64,000 bases of DNA from Dryas octopetala (GCA_963921425.1 OY992833.1:14735738-14799737), one strand, 5' to 3'; counted from the first letter of the stretch, positions 36,181-48,627 are shown. Numbers and translations are program-made. The notes: a model not told the origin generated them from the letters alone.

Positions 36181-36483
36181 GTTCAAATTATTAAATTAAT
36201 GAACAATCATGGTTTAATAACTTTAATTATAGTTGTATTATAAAAGTTGTATATATACATATACATTTATGTTTTATTATAGTTGTAAATTTGTAATGTT
36301 GTATATAATTTTCAAAGTTTATTATTTATGGTATTACATAGTATAGTTTACACTTTACACTATTACTATTTACTAATATTATAGAATTATATAATAACTT
36401 AATAAGCATATTAATAATTTATTAGAGTAAACAAACGAAAAACCTATTAAATATGTTATGATTCACAAATTAGACAAATAAAC

Positions 36484-36550
36484 TAGTCAGCTCAGTTGGT
36501 TGAGAGTTGAAATTTGTTCTATGAGGTCTCAAGTTCAATTCATAACATAG
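36484..36550 (+). other. tRNA-like A-box/B-box segment in hAT right arm
   Basis: AGCTCAGTTGGTTGAGAG resembles a tRNA D-arm with A box; 43 bases on, GTCTCAAGTTCAATTC resembles the T-arm with B box. The left arm has the complement at 34728-34790 (CAACCAACTGAGCTG). It lacks a matching acceptor stem and 3' end, so it is a remnant or tRNA-derived piece rather than a tRNA gene. Confidence 0.5.
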
Positions 36551-36804
36551 TCAAAATCCTATATTTTTTTTATTGAAGATATTAAACGGGCTTTGGGTTT
36601 CGGGCCGGGCTTTGGGCGGGCCTAAGCGGGCCGGGCTTTGGGCGGGCCGTGGGCTTCAAGGGGATGGCCCAAGCCCAACCCAAGAAATTTTCGGGCCGGG
36701 CCGGGCCGGGCCGGCCCAAATGTCGGGCAAAATCGGGCTTCGAGCCCAATGGGCCGGGCGGGCTTCGGGTGGGCTTCGGGCCTTGGGCAATTTGGTGAGC
36801 CCTA

Positions 36805-37956
36805 CCCCACGGAACCGGCCTCGTTGCTATCTCTAATTAAGTCCTTACTCCTTAAAAATTAAAAATTTATATATTTTTTTTGGTAAATGGAGGAATTAAA
36901 AATTTATATTAATCATTCCTAAGCGATATAAAATTGCTCCGCTTGCTCTTCTGTACTTCCAAACTTATTGTGAAAGGGGGAAGAGAGAAAGACAGAGAGA
37001 GACAGAGAGAGCGGAAGAGAGAGAGAGAGTTCTCTGGTTACTTCCTGCAGAAGGGTTGTCTGCTTTGTTTATAAAACTAAAGCAGAGAAAATAGAAAAAA
37101 AAAAAAAAAAATTGTTGAAGAAGGAAAAGGCAGAGAAAACGTAGACGGTAGACTGCTCTAAATAATGAAAGAAAAACAAATATGTATATGCAAAGGGGTT
37201 TCGTGAAAGCCTTGTTGTTGTGTTGAGCCTATAATATTTACGAGGAGGGCCTTCTCTTCACGTAATCGCTTTCGATTATCCATCTTCGCCTCTCAGTTCA
37301 AAGCCTTTTCGCTTCAACCCTTCGTCAAAGTGGTCGATTTTATTAGTTGCTCTGATTTGGGTTTGGTTTCTATTTATCTATCTTTGGTTTTGGGGTGGTG
37401 ATTGTCTGGAATTGAGGGGGTTTTGGGAAAATCCTGAGGGGATTTGGATTGCTTTTGAAGAATTTGATTGTCGGTCGGTGATAATTTATTTATTTATTTT
37501 CTTTTTGGGTGTGATCATTTGCGGGACGCTTGTAATTGGGGCTGTTTTTTTAGGGTTGATCAGGGTTTTGGAAGGATTGAAGTTGGGTGTTTTTGGATAA
37601 AACTCTGGTGGGTATTGTTGAAGTTGGGATTTTTTGAAGTTCTCAATGCTGGGTCGATGACAATCATTGATTTTCTTCTATAAAATCCTTGGTGGGCTGT
37701 TCAGATTGTGTTAAATTTGCAAACTTTGGAGGTGGGTTTGTGGTAGTTTGGGGTTTTATTGAGACTTAAGATCTAAAAATCTGGAATTTTCCGGTTGGGT
37801 GCGGGTTAGCTTGGAAAAGGGCCTGAATTCATTTGTTTTGCGGTGTTTATGTAAACATTTGGGTTTAGAAATCACTGTGTATGAATAAGGTGGTACTGGC
37901 TGTTTGATTGTGTTCCTTGGGACTTTGTGGTGGAGAATCATTATTTTTGGGATAAG
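36805..37956 (+). promoter_or_regulatory. ATG11 upstream region and 5' leader
   Basis: After the hAT element, GA-rich tracts (36975-37030) and an A-run precede GT- and T-rich sequence typical of a plant 5' leader. Short upstream ATG frames occur (for example 37412-37600), so upstream ORFs are possible. The transcription start could not be fixed. Confidence 0.5.
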
Positions 37957-40900
37957 ATGAGTTCTAGCATCACTGAAGATTTGATTCATCAGGGCAGGCT
38001 TTTGGTTCATATTGCTGAGAATGGGCACTCTTTTGAGCTCGATTGTGAAGAAACCACACCGGTTGAGGCGGTTATGCGGTATATTGAATCGGTGGCTGGT
38101 ATTAGTCTCAGTGACCAGCTTGTTCTGTGTTTGGATATGAAGCTTGAGCCACAGCGGCCGCTTTCAGCCTATAAGCTTCCATCTGATGGCCAGGAAGTAT
38201 TTATATTTAATAAAGCAAGGCTGCAAACTAATTCGTCTCCCCCTCCGCCTGAGCAAGTTGATATCATTGACATTGCGGAACCCCAATCACCGTCAGCTTC
38301 ACATGACCCTCACCCTTTGGATGATGCTTCAGACCCTGCATTGAAGGCTTTACCTTCTTATGAAAGGCAATTTAGGTACCACTACCAAAGGGGTCATGCA
38401 ATTTACAGTCGTACCCAAGTGAAATATGAGAATTGTGAGAGGCTATTGAGGGAGCAAAAGGTTCAAGAGAGGGCAGTGGAGGTTGCAAGGGGTAACCTGG
38501 ATCAATACTATAGGATGATAAACCAAAACTATACGGAATTCATGAAGCGTTATTCGCAACAGCATCGGATTCATTCTGATCTTTTGGCGAATCTTGGAAG
38601 GGAATTAGAAAAACTGAGATCCATCAAGCTTCACCCTGCAATACAGACCGACACCCGTAAGTGCTTATTGGATTTTGTGAAGGAAGAGAATTTGAGGAAA
38701 GCGGGAGAGAATTGTAGCAGTTCCCACAGGCAATTTGAGAATAAGGTTTTACAGTTTAAGCAGACGTTTGGTGAGGTGAAACGGAAAGTTGAAGAATTGT
38801 TTTCTAGCAGGGCTTCATTGCCTATTAGGAATTTGGAACTGGCGATGAAGGAGCATCAACGTTTTATTAATGAGCAAAAGAGTATAATGCAGTCTTTGAG
38901 GTTGGTTTCCTTTCATTTGTTGCCATAGTTATGTACGAGATATATCTTGTTTGTTTGGTTGTCTGCCCAATTTCCCTTTTTGTGTTTTTCTTGAATGGAT
39001 CGGAGCTTCCTTATGGATGGACTCATTTGATCATTTCAGAACTTCTATTTTGGCTGATTACTAAATTAGTTCAGAGAATTTATCATTTGTCAGCAACAAT
39101 GTTCCATGAGTCATGCCAGTTTATGTTGTAGGCAGCATATTTCACGTTAAGAACATTGTGTAGACAAACATTTTCTAGACGGCATTCCAGATTTTACTTA
39201 GAAGTTTATATTGCATGCTTTCCACGCACCATATGCAGCATTTGTTTGTTATCATTACATGTACTGGCATTGTTTTAATTTACTTTCGTTATTCTGGTTT
39301 GATAATCACCTGCTCTGTTTTCTTTAATACATTCAGTGCTCCTGTATTGTACAGGTATACAACTTGATCCTGTTATTTTTGTCACTTCTTTCTTGCATTT
39401 TTTCATTGGATGATGTTGATCCTTTTTTTAAGAACCAGAACTCAAGACTATACGTCTTACATGTAGGGGGAGGTTAGTTACAGAGAGGTTTTTTGAGGCA
39501 TTAGACAATATGCTTGGCTCGAATGCCCATATTTTGGGTATTGGGATGCAGTAAGGGCAGATGGAAATGAAAAGAAGGGAGGTAGTGAACTTGGAAAGGA
39601 TAAAATATCGGGGCAAATAAAATTACAAGCATTTGTGTTTTTTTTTTTAACAAATAATTACCACTTAGGTATGTGCTTTACGCAAATGCAGTAGATGGGT
39701 TAGGTTCCAAAATCATAAGGTGGTTGGGTTTTCATTCAAAGTCACTTCATCATTTCACAATGTAAATTTTACTTCAACACATTAAAAGATATAACGACTT
39801 AACTTTTCTTATTAAATTACAAGAAACGAGAGTTATGACGAGGCTTTTCTGCTCAAGTTATTCTTGGGAGGTTGAGGAAAGCATTATATGGATGGAAAGT
39901 TTTCGTACTACTCTTGTTTCACTGATTTATATCAGATCTTGGTTAAAATTCTTTAAGTTAAAGAGTGGCTTTTTTCATAATAGAGGTGAAGCAATCTCTA
40001 GAGTAGCTGATTTTTTTCCTTCCACTTACCTTGTTTTATTCTACAAGATGACGTGCAACTATCTTTTACCTTTTTTTATATTATACTCCTTTGATCTTTT
40101 TAAATCTTTGAACCACGTACATCAGCCTACAAAGAGGGATAGGAAATGTGTGATAATAATTTTTTTTCTTTTTAAGAAACAAATTTTAATGATCAATAAT
40201 TGTGGACAAGAAGTCCACCAAAAATCCAACACTTTTCCACAGATAGGAAAGAAAGCAAACTCTTAGCAAAGAAAAATAGAAACTATCCTAGAGCTGCCTG
40301 CCAGTCTAACAGAATAGAAGAAAGAGATAAATATTTGAAATCTGCTGACACAGATGCCCACAAAGAAGACCAAAACTTGACACTCTCTCAAAGTTTCTTC
40401 ATTCCTATTCCTTTCTAATCTTCAAAATCCTCTTTGTTCTACACTATCCAAATGACCCAGATCACAGCCAAATGCTGCAGCCCCAAATAACGCAATATGT
40501 TTTTCACTTAATAAAGATCCCAGATATGAAGTTTAACATATCATAAAGAAGATTATGGTGTTTTGGAACCAAAGATCTTATTGTGTTTGGGTTAAGCGAG
40601 TTCAAATACATGAGATTCTGGTTAACATTCATATTTTTATATTAGATACTGCACTTAAATATATAATTTTTTGCCTTGGAACTGTGAGTAGTCTTATTAT
40701 TTTTAGAATTTTAGTAACGGAATTAACCGATCATCTTTCATGCAGCAAAGATGTCAATACCGTCAAGAAACTCGTGGATGATTGTTTGTCTTGCCAATTG
40801 TCTTCCTCACTTCGTCCTCATGATGCTGTTTCAGCCTTGGGCCCTATGTATGATGTCCATGACAAAAATCACCTGCCTAAGATGCAGACTTGTGATCGAT

Positions 40901-43900
40901 CAATTTCCAAGCTACTCGACTTTTGCAAGGATAAAAAGAATGAAATGAATATCTTTCTCCATAATTATATGCAAAAGATAACATATATTTCTTACATCAT
41001 CAAGGATGCAAAGTTACAGTTTCCTGTTTTTCGAGAGGCAATGGTGCGACAGGATGATCTATTTTCGGACTTAAAGTTGGTTCGTGGGATTGGCCCTGCA
41101 TATAGAGCCTGCCTAGCAGAAATAGTAAGAAGAAAAGCTTCAGGGAAGCTTTACATGGGCATGGCTGGACAGTTAGCTGAAAGGCTTGCGACAAAGAGGG
41201 AGGCTGAGGTCAGGAGACGGGAGGAGTTTCTGAAATCTCGTAGTTCATATATACCCAGGGATGTATTAGCATCCATGGGATTATATGATACTCCCAATCA
41301 ATGTGATGTCAATATAGCTCCTTTTGATACTGGCTTGCTTGATATTGACATTTCAGACCTAGAACGTTATGCGCCTGAGTACTTGGCAGGACTGTCTTCT
41401 AAGGGTTCTTTTAGAGGTTCATATTCTATGTCTAATGACAGTTGTCATTCAGCGGATGCTGAGGAGATTGTATCGGATAACCTTGAGAAGTGTGACTCTG
41501 AGGAGCTACTTGAGGGCTGTGAGTTGGTAGAGATTGCTGGTACTAGTAAGATGGAAGTTGAGAATGCAAAATTGAAAGCTGAACTGGCTTCTGCAATAGC
41601 CGTCATTTGTTCATTCTGGCCTGAAGTAGACTATGAATCATTGGATGATAGTAAAATGGATAGTTTGTTGAAGGATGCTGCAGAAAAGACAGCCGAAGCC
41701 TTGCACCTGAAAGATGAGTATGGAAAGCATCTGCAATCAATGCTTAGGACGAAGCAGATGCAGTGTCTTTCATATGAGAAACGCATTCAAGAATTGGAAC
41801 AGAGATTGTCTGATCAATATTTGCAAGGCCAGAAGCTTTCAAATGATAAGAATTCCTCAGAATTTGCGCTTTTGTCTGATAAGGTTGATGACTGCAAGCA
41901 AGAAATCTTAGGTGGTGGAGAAGCCCACATGCCTTGCTTATCTAATACTGAGCCCATGGATGAGGTTTCCTGCATATCAAATTCTTTGGATGCCAAATTG
42001 GGTCTTTTTAATGCACAACCTGGCAAAATGCGAGATGGGGCTGATGAAAATATGATGGATTCTTCTGTGGTACAAAACCATCAGATGGATTCATCAATGC
42101 AAGAGCTACATCGTGAAGAACTGCTGCTCAGTGGTAAAGATGGGAAAGATAAGATGGTGGGGCAGCTGGGCATGTCACTAACACACAGTTCTACTGCTGA
42201 AAGCATGCCTGAACCTCTGAATGTCTTACCTTGTGACACAGCAGTTGACCCTGGCTTGGACACCAAAGTCAGTACTGAGATGTTGTTGGAATTGGAAAGT
42301 GCACTTGCAGACAAGTCAAACCAGTTGAGTGAAACAGAAAATAAGCTTAAAGCTGCTATGGAGGATGTCGCCATACTTAAGAGGGATTTGGACACAAATC
42401 GGAATCTCCTTGACGAATCTCAGGTACTAGTGGATCAACCACATTTTATATTTTGGTTTCCAAGAGGTCATTTGTCCGAAATTTCTGACTCATACATCTG
42501 GCTACTCTACGTTTCTTCGTTTCTTTTACAAATTTGATCTCTCTCTCTCTCTCTCTCTCTCTCAGTATTTGTGTGTGGCACATTTATGTTATTCTTATAG
42601 TTCTCATTTAATAGTATTTCCCAACTCTTATGCGGAAGTCACCATGAAGTTAATTCACCCACCAGCTATTTTTCTTTTCCAACATTATATGCTAGACAGT
42701 TAAATATAAATTTTCTTTTCCCTATGATGTTAGTTGTGATAAAATTCAGTTTCTTCTAAAAAATGGACTGTTAAATAGAAGTTAGTACTTAAAAATGCTA
42801 GATTATGATACCCTAGGCTTCCCCCCACTTTAAAAACGTTTCTTACAAAGAATGTTTAAGAGTGCTGCTATTTGCACACCCTTTTTTTTCTTTTTGCACA
42901 CCCTTTTTCTCTTTTTTTCTCCTACACACCCCACACACTCATCTCAAATTCAAAACCTCTCAACACACACCCAACCTATTACCAAAATACCCTCATTTCA
43001 TTACACACCCACACCCCATCTTTCTCTTTCCCACTCTCTCTCCTTCCCTCTCTCTCTTTCTCTGTCAACACACACCTGCGCAGCACCACCACCGCGCGCA
43101 GCACCACCCTCCCTGCACCATTCTCCTCTCAGTCTCTCTCTCCTCCCTACTGCACACACAGCCCATCCTTCTCCTTCACCGACCACCCCTCCTTCTCCTT
43201 CACCGAGCACCTCCCTCCTTCTTTCTGTTTCTGTCCAGCTCCAGCGACAACAACCCCGGCCCACACCTTCCCAGCCTCTCCTTCTCCTTCACCGACCACC
43301 TCCCTCCCCCCCTCCCTCCCTCTGTTTCTGTCCAGCTCCGGCGACAACAACCCCGGCCGACCCCTTCCCAGCCCCTCCTTCTCCTTCTCCTTCACCGACC
43401 ACCTCCCTCCCTCCCTCCCTCCCTCCCTCTGTTTCTGTCCAGCTCCGGCGACAACAACCCCGACCCACCCCTTCCCAGCTACTCCTTCTCCCTCACCCCG
43501 ATCACCTCCCTCCCTCACCGACCACCCCCTCCCTTATTTTCGGTCTCTGTCTAGCTCCAACAACCCCAGCTCAAGTGCGACCACCCTCTCCCTTTCCCCC
43601 TCTCTATCTCTCTCTCCACCTTAAAAAAAAAAAAAAATGCAGATGGTGGCTGGTTTGGTACCCGCCGAACAAAACCATAGGTTTCGGCACTGGCCCGCCG
43701 AACCAGCCAGCACCTGGAAATTTTTTTACTACTGAACCAGCCACCATCTTCTCCGGTGAGTTCATCGTTTCCGGCGGCGTCAAGGAAGAAGAGTGAGGCT
43801 CCGGAAAGAGAGAGGGTTCGGGAGAGGGTGGGTTTGGGAGAGAGGAGAGTGAGGTGAGAGAGAGTGGGTTTAGGAGATAGATTGGGCTTGGGGTGACTGG

Positions 43901-45892
43901 TGAGGCAAGGGGAGGGGCTGCTGGGTTTGTGTTTTTTTTGGTCTGAATTGATGTGGGGGGGGGGGGGGGTGTGTGTGTGTTGGGTGTGGGAAAGAGAGGG
44001 AGGGTATGTTTGGTCTTTTTTTCTTTGATTGTTTTTTTTTTTTTTAAGTGGGGTGTGCAAAAAGAAAAAAAAAGGTGTGCAAATAGCAGCACTCATGTTT
44101 AATTGTGGTCTTTTAGGCTAATCTCTTTCCTTTAAATTTACTTACAAAAGGTTAAAGTTTTTGGTTTACCATTATTCCCAAAGGCCTAAGCCGTTAAGAT
44201 GTGAGCCAACATTGTTTTATAGTCTAACACCCCTCACACCTGAACTTCAACAGAAATGTTAGAGATAATCCTCAATAGATAATCCACTTGGTAAACTCAT
44301 CATTTTGACATCTACTCTATGATCTGACCAGATGAGTGCCAGTCCCAGTGTCTGGTTGAGTCACTGATGGCTCCATTAATCACTTACAACCGTGAAATAG
44401 AATTTGTATTCAGTAGTTTTATCATCTGTTAGCTTCTCTGTATTCTGATTATATACTATGTTTTGTCCTTACCAGATGAATTGTGCTCACTTGGAGAACT
44501 GTTTGCATGAAGCAAGAGAGGAAGCTCAAACCCATCTTTGTGCGGCTGATCGTAGGGCCTCAGAGTATAGTGCACTGCGTGCATCGGCTGTGAAAATGCG
44601 CGGCCTTTTTGAAAGGCTTCGGAGCTGTGTTTATGCTCAGGGTGGGGTGGCTAGTTTTGCTGAATCTTTGCGTGCTTTAGCGCAATCTTTGGGCAAGTAA
44701 GTTTGCCATACCAGTCATTATTTTATCTGCATATAACAAATTACTCTCAGCAATGTTATTTCTGGCACTGCATTTCATGCAACGTTGCTCTGCCCTTCCT
44801 TTTGAGTTTGTTTACAACAGAAAGGGATTTTAATGAAATAAGGAAAGAATAAAAATGCATTGGAAAATAAAACTAATGCACATTATAATGGAGGGATAGT
44901 AGTGTTTAGGGGATTTTTTTAAAAATAAAAATCCATATTTCCATCTCATGAGTATTTAGTTTTATAAGACAATGGAGATGATGGTGGTTTTGGCTTTGAT
45001 TTGTTTCAGCACTATTAATGACAATGAAGATGATGGTACTGTTGAGTTTCGAAAATGTATCCGGGTCCTCGCAGATAGAGTTGGTTTCTTGTCGAGGCAC
45101 CGTGAAGAGCTGCTCGACAAGTACCCAAAGGTTGAAGCTGCAAATGAACAACTTAAAAAAGAATTGGAAGAGAAGAAGGAGCTGGTTAAAACTTTGTACA
45201 CAAAGCATCAACTTGAGAAGCAGGTAACTTATATTAATATAGTTTTTTTTTTAATAAAAAATCAAAATATTTGTTAGTAGCATCTGAAGCACATCTGACG
45301 GCTTATATTGGCTCTGTTCCATAATTGTCTCAACCTCGTACAAGGCAGATCTTAGTGACTTCATTACTTGGAAGTTTTAGGATTACAATTTCTTATCTGT
45401 TGATGTTTTAGAGTAGCCACCTGGGCCTCAACCATGAGCTTTCTATTCTGGTAGAATAATCAATATATAGGTGAATATTATACTTTCAATTTGCTGCAGG
45501 CAAACAAGGAGAAGATATCTTTTGGCCGCCTGGAAGTCCACGAGATTGCTGCATTTGTTCATAACACAGCTGGGCATTATGAGGCAATCAATCGGAATTG
45601 CTCTAACTACTACCTGTCTGCTGAATCTGTAGCCTTGTTTACGGATCATCTCCCGCATCAACCTAACTACATTGTTGGACAAATTGTGCATATTGAGCGC
45701 CAGACTGTGAAGCCATTGGCTGGTACTACTTCAACCCGGTCTGAGCACGACCTAACACCTGACACAGGGGCTGACCGGTTGGCCTTGAATTCAGGATCAA
45801 ACCCATACGGTCTCCCTATTGGCTGTGAATACTTCGTAGTGACAGTAGCCATGTTACCCGCCACCACCATTCATTCAGCACCTCCTTCCTGA
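37957..45892 (+). CDS. ATG11: Autophagy-related protein 11 (ATG11), 5 coding exons, complete
   Basis: Exons 37957-38900, 40746-42423, 44476-44696, 45010-45223 and 45500-45892 have GT..AG borders and consistent phases and give 1149 residues, close to the roughly 1150 of Arabidopsis ATG11. The start MSSSITED matches the family start; an in-frame ATG ten codons earlier is less likely. Layout: ubiquitin-like N-terminal fold (about 10-90), the conserved DDASDPALKALPSYERQFRYH segment, the ATG17-like helical region through FPVFREAMVRQDDLF and GPAYRACLAE (to about 500), a low-complexity acidic linker, coiled coils (about 605-710, 790-870 and 975-1015), and the C-terminal ATG11 domain (about 1015-1149; ISFGRLEVHEIAAF..., YIVGQIVHIER, NPYGLPIGCEYFVVTVAML). 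The family scaffolds the ATG1-ATG13 kinase complex, binds ATG101 and ATG8, and is needed for phagophore formation and selective autophagy. Intron 2 carries a MULE; intron 1 is 1.85 kb. No broken codon was seen. Confidence 0.95.
40150..40545. repeat. Possible retroposon fragment in ATG11 intron 1
   Basis: A-rich sequence following a T-run in intron 1 (TTTTTTTCTTTTTAAGAAAC, then many AAAG/CAAA blocks). Its look resembles the antisense 3' end of a LINE, like 47820-48000 and 59850-60140. No protein motif survives, so the class is uncertain. Confidence 0.3.
42540..42562. repeat. Short (CT)n microsatellite in ATG11 intron 2
   Basis: Eleven CT units shortly after the exon 2 donor. Confidence 0.9.
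42860..44094. mobile_element. MULE-like element in ATG11 intron 2, 8-bp target duplication
   Basis: The ends GAGTGCTGCTATTTGCACAC and (reverse complement of 44094 inward) GAGTGCTGCTATTTGCACAC are identical over at least 20 bases, with near-identity further in. ATGTTTAA flanks both sides (42852-42859 and 44095-44102). Length is 1235 bp. The core is extremely C/T-rich, with a tandem repeat of about 100 bp and CCGGCG motifs, then poly-A and poly-G tracts. Long overlapping Pro/Ser frames (for example 42852-43796) come from this composition and are not called as genes. It lies wholly within the intron and does not touch the splice sites. Confidence 0.87.
43223..43520. repeat. Tandem repeat of about 100 bp inside the intron-2 MULE
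   Basis: Three units start TCTGTTTCTGTCCAGCTCC at about 43223, 43321 and 43428. Each contains GGCGACAACAACCCCG and ends with CACCGACCACCTCCCTCCC-type sequence. Confidence 0.85.
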
Positions 45893-46611
45893 TCCCTGCA
45901 TTAGGCAGATTGACGTGATGGAAGAATCACAAGTGTACATATATAAATATTACATTTTAACAGTTATAATCTTTTTGGTGGGAGATTGGAACTTGATTTC
46001 CTTTTTATGTACAGCTGATGATTCAATAGAGAATTGATGTTCTCTCCCCCACTGTGGCCCTTGTGTATATATAAGCTATTTCTACAATTATGTAAGAACT
46101 GTGAATATAATTCAGCTTTTTGTGATAGGTCCTTATCTGCCAGAATTTTCAAATCAAGAATACATTCTTCTTAGATGCGAGTGACCGACTGTTTTGGGCA
46201 GCCTAGGCCTTGGCGTGCCTTTGGAAAATTATCCCCACGGGGACAAGGGCATGGGTAGAGGTCTTTATCAGAAGCTTGTGCTAGTGGGTCGTATGTGTTA
46301 AATGCTAGTTAATTCTTATCTGATATATTTTATTAATCGTATCAAATGACTCAATTCTAATCTGACTCAATTCTAATCTGTTTGGGTTTGATTTGGTCCA
46401 TTTGATCCATATATCTTGTGATTTGGAAATGTAAACATAATTTGGTAACTATCATTTAAGCATCACTTACAAAACAAATATCAATTTAATATTGATACTA
46501 AAAAATTATAAAAATTTAACTGTATAGACTATAATTATATAATAACTCATACAATACATATTAACAAATAGAAAAAGTCATTTATCTTCTACATATAAGA
46601 CTAGTTAAACG
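45893..46611. other. ATG11 3' region and spacer
   Basis: Up to about 46170 is likely ATG11 3' UTR. The rest is AT-rich spacer with a partial direct repeat (TGACTCAATTCTAATCTG, about 46345-46380). No gene recognised. Confidence 0.45.
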
Positions 46612-46943
46612 TAGGGGTGGGTCGGAAACGGTAACCGACCCAAATAGCCTTTCCCGACTACCGAAATCGATAGCAGCGGAGGAGCACAAATGGAGCCGTT
46701 GCCGTTTCGACATCAGGCGGTTACTGACTTTTCGGGGTAGGTGGGTGTAGGTGTCGGTGGCGGTTCAGGAGTTTTGGTGTTTCCAGGGGCGGTGGCCAAG
46801 TCGTTTCCGATGCCGAGGGATGCGATACGATACAGTAATCCTGCCAATGCCAGAAAATCACGCTAACATACTGAACCGTCGATATCGAAGTCAACACGGC
46901 ATCGGGATTTGTCGACAAATCGAGAAAAAAAAACTCAGCCCTA
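46612..46943. mobile_element. hAT-type MITE, near-perfect 8-bp target duplication
   Basis: Starts TAGGGGTGGG and ends AGCCCTA. The flanks GTTAAACG (46604-46611) and GTTAAACT (46944-46951) differ at one base. Length is 332 bp, GC-richer than its surroundings, with CCGACCC and CGATA motifs. No ORF of note. Confidence 0.7.
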
Positions 46944-46951
46944 GTTAAACT

Positions 46952-48600
46952 AAACGTATTTAGCATGTCATAATCGTACATATATTTGACACTAATTTGA
47001 TCTGTTTATAATTCATGTTTAGCGTATTGTGTCATATTCGTGTTCATGACAGAATTGGTCCAACCCAAATCTACTAACTTCGTATTGTGCTTGAGTCGTA
47101 TTATCATACAGTGTCAAAAATTGCCACCTCTAAAGAAGAGAAGATGTACCTAAGAATGCAACTACAATACGAATTGCCTACTTGATAATTTTCTGAATCA
47201 AATTAATTAATGAGTTACTTTTGAGTAAGGAGTAGACCATTTGGGGTTATAGCTTTGGTATATGGTAAAAAATATCATCCTTTTGAAATTTTGTCAAATG
47301 AATTCACAGATCAGGCCTCCTCCCCTCATTACCTTCTTTCAACCTAAATATTTAGTCATAAAAACTTGATTTTAGTATGTAAAATTAAAAGCGTTTTAAA
47401 TATTGTAGAAAGTTTTTTTTTTTTTTTTAATTTGAGGAGAGAGGAGATCGAACTTAGGTGCAAGAGGACAAATTCTATGGCTCTTCTAGCTACTCCAACA
47501 ATTGCATAATAACAATTTAAATTCATATAAATATTGTTCATATGAGAATTATGATGGAATATTAGTTGTAAAATATGGTAGATCACGACCAAAACAGAAC
47601 CACACCTAAGATTTTTAAAACTCATAAATTTTATTCAAAGATGACCAAAAAAAATGTATTTAGCATTGGATTTGACTTTCAAACAAAAAATCAAAGAAAC
47701 CAGAAACTTCGAAGTTCAAACTCAAAATTATTTGCTGTTTAATTTTATATCAAAAAATATGAAAATAAGAATTAAAATTAGTTTTAGAGAGTCCATAAAA
47801 TGATTTATGTATGCACAAGATTATATTTTTTTTTGGTACAGAGGAAGGCCTTAGGCCAAGAAAAAGAAAAGACTAAACATGAATAGTTCTAGACACAGCC
47901 ACACCAGCAAACGGATATTCTTCTGCAAATTGAAAGTCTAAATTCCATCTAGTTAATTGATGGAATTTCAAAATTATCCAAGAATTGTAAACCACATAAA
48001 ATTAAATTAAAACTCGTATAAAATAAACAGTTAATTACAAAAAAATTCACTTTTAGAGACCTTTATGCAAAAAAAACTCACCTAAAAAGTTAAATGACAA
48101 ATAAGTCCACGTTATGTTTTTTTTTTTTATAGTTTTTTTTTTTTAACTAAGCAAATTACCACAATAATAATGATTGCTACTGCCAAACAGTAGCAATTAA
48201 TAGTGTATTTTTAAAATTTAAATATGTACTATCAAATAGTAATAATTAATAGTGTATTTTTACAATTTAAATAGTTATTTTTAGACAGTAACAATTTTTA
48301 TAGGTACTATAGCGCGCTACAGTAATTCTGCTACAGTAGTACTTGATTTTTAAAAAGTGGGCCGGCTGAGAATTGAGCTTCCGCATTTGGGTTTTTCAAA
48401 AATTACTTTTGTCCAAATGGACTTATTAAAAAAGACCCCTAAAATTAAATTGAATTTAATTAAAAATCATATGAGATTGACTGGTTTAAGACGGCTGAGT
48501 TTAAAGTCTAATATAATTGAGTCGGTCCGGTCTGACTCAATTAATAAACAAAGCAGGCTGGGCGGCCATTGTACAATCTTTGAAGGTGAAGCTGCAGCTA
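46952..48600. other. Intergenic, repeat remnants only
   Basis: 46980-47110 resembles the CACGATT/TGACAC-type remnant at 23340-23820. 47820-48000 is a possible retroposon tail. 48170-48300 has two copies of an AATTAATAGTGTATTTTT unit. No gene recognised. Confidence 0.4.
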
Positions 48601-48627
48601 TTGTGTAGCCGGTTCAAGATTTTCTAG

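Larger units (their letters stand above)
34450..36804. mobile_element. hAT-like non-autonomous element, 2.36 kb, 8-bp target duplication
   Basis: The element runs from TAGGGGTCGG to GAGCCCTA and is flanked on both sides by CCCCACGG (34442-34449 and 36805-36812), the 8-bp duplication typical of hAT insertions. The outer 200-240 bases of each end are very GC-rich, built of GGGCCGGGC units. Further in, the arms (to about 34990 and from about 36235) are AT-rich imperfect inverted repeats that each include a tRNA-like segment. The centre (35034 to about 36180) is a tandem array of 340-356-bp units. No transposase ORF; the frames in the GC-rich ends are composition artefacts. It ends about 1.15 kb upstream of the ATG11 start codon. 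Confidence 0.83.

Noticed and set aside
30812..36550. Calling the tRNA-like segments tRNA genes
   Set aside because: A and B boxes are recognisable but no acceptor stem or full cloverleaf can be drawn, and they sit within transposon arms.
34392..36836. Gly/Ala/Pro-rich frames in the GGGCCGGGC tracts
   Set aside because: They are translations of the GC-rich ends of the hAT-like element, open on both strands.
39428..39616. Open frames in ATG11 intron 1
   Set aside because: Sixty-odd codons, no domain, and no frame-compatible splice sites with the flanking exons, which already join correctly.
42852..43796. Long overlapping Pro/Ser-rich frames on both strands (up to 314 codons)
   Set aside because: All three frames are open because the DNA is almost only C and T. 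They lie inside a MULE in an ATG11 intron and show no domain.
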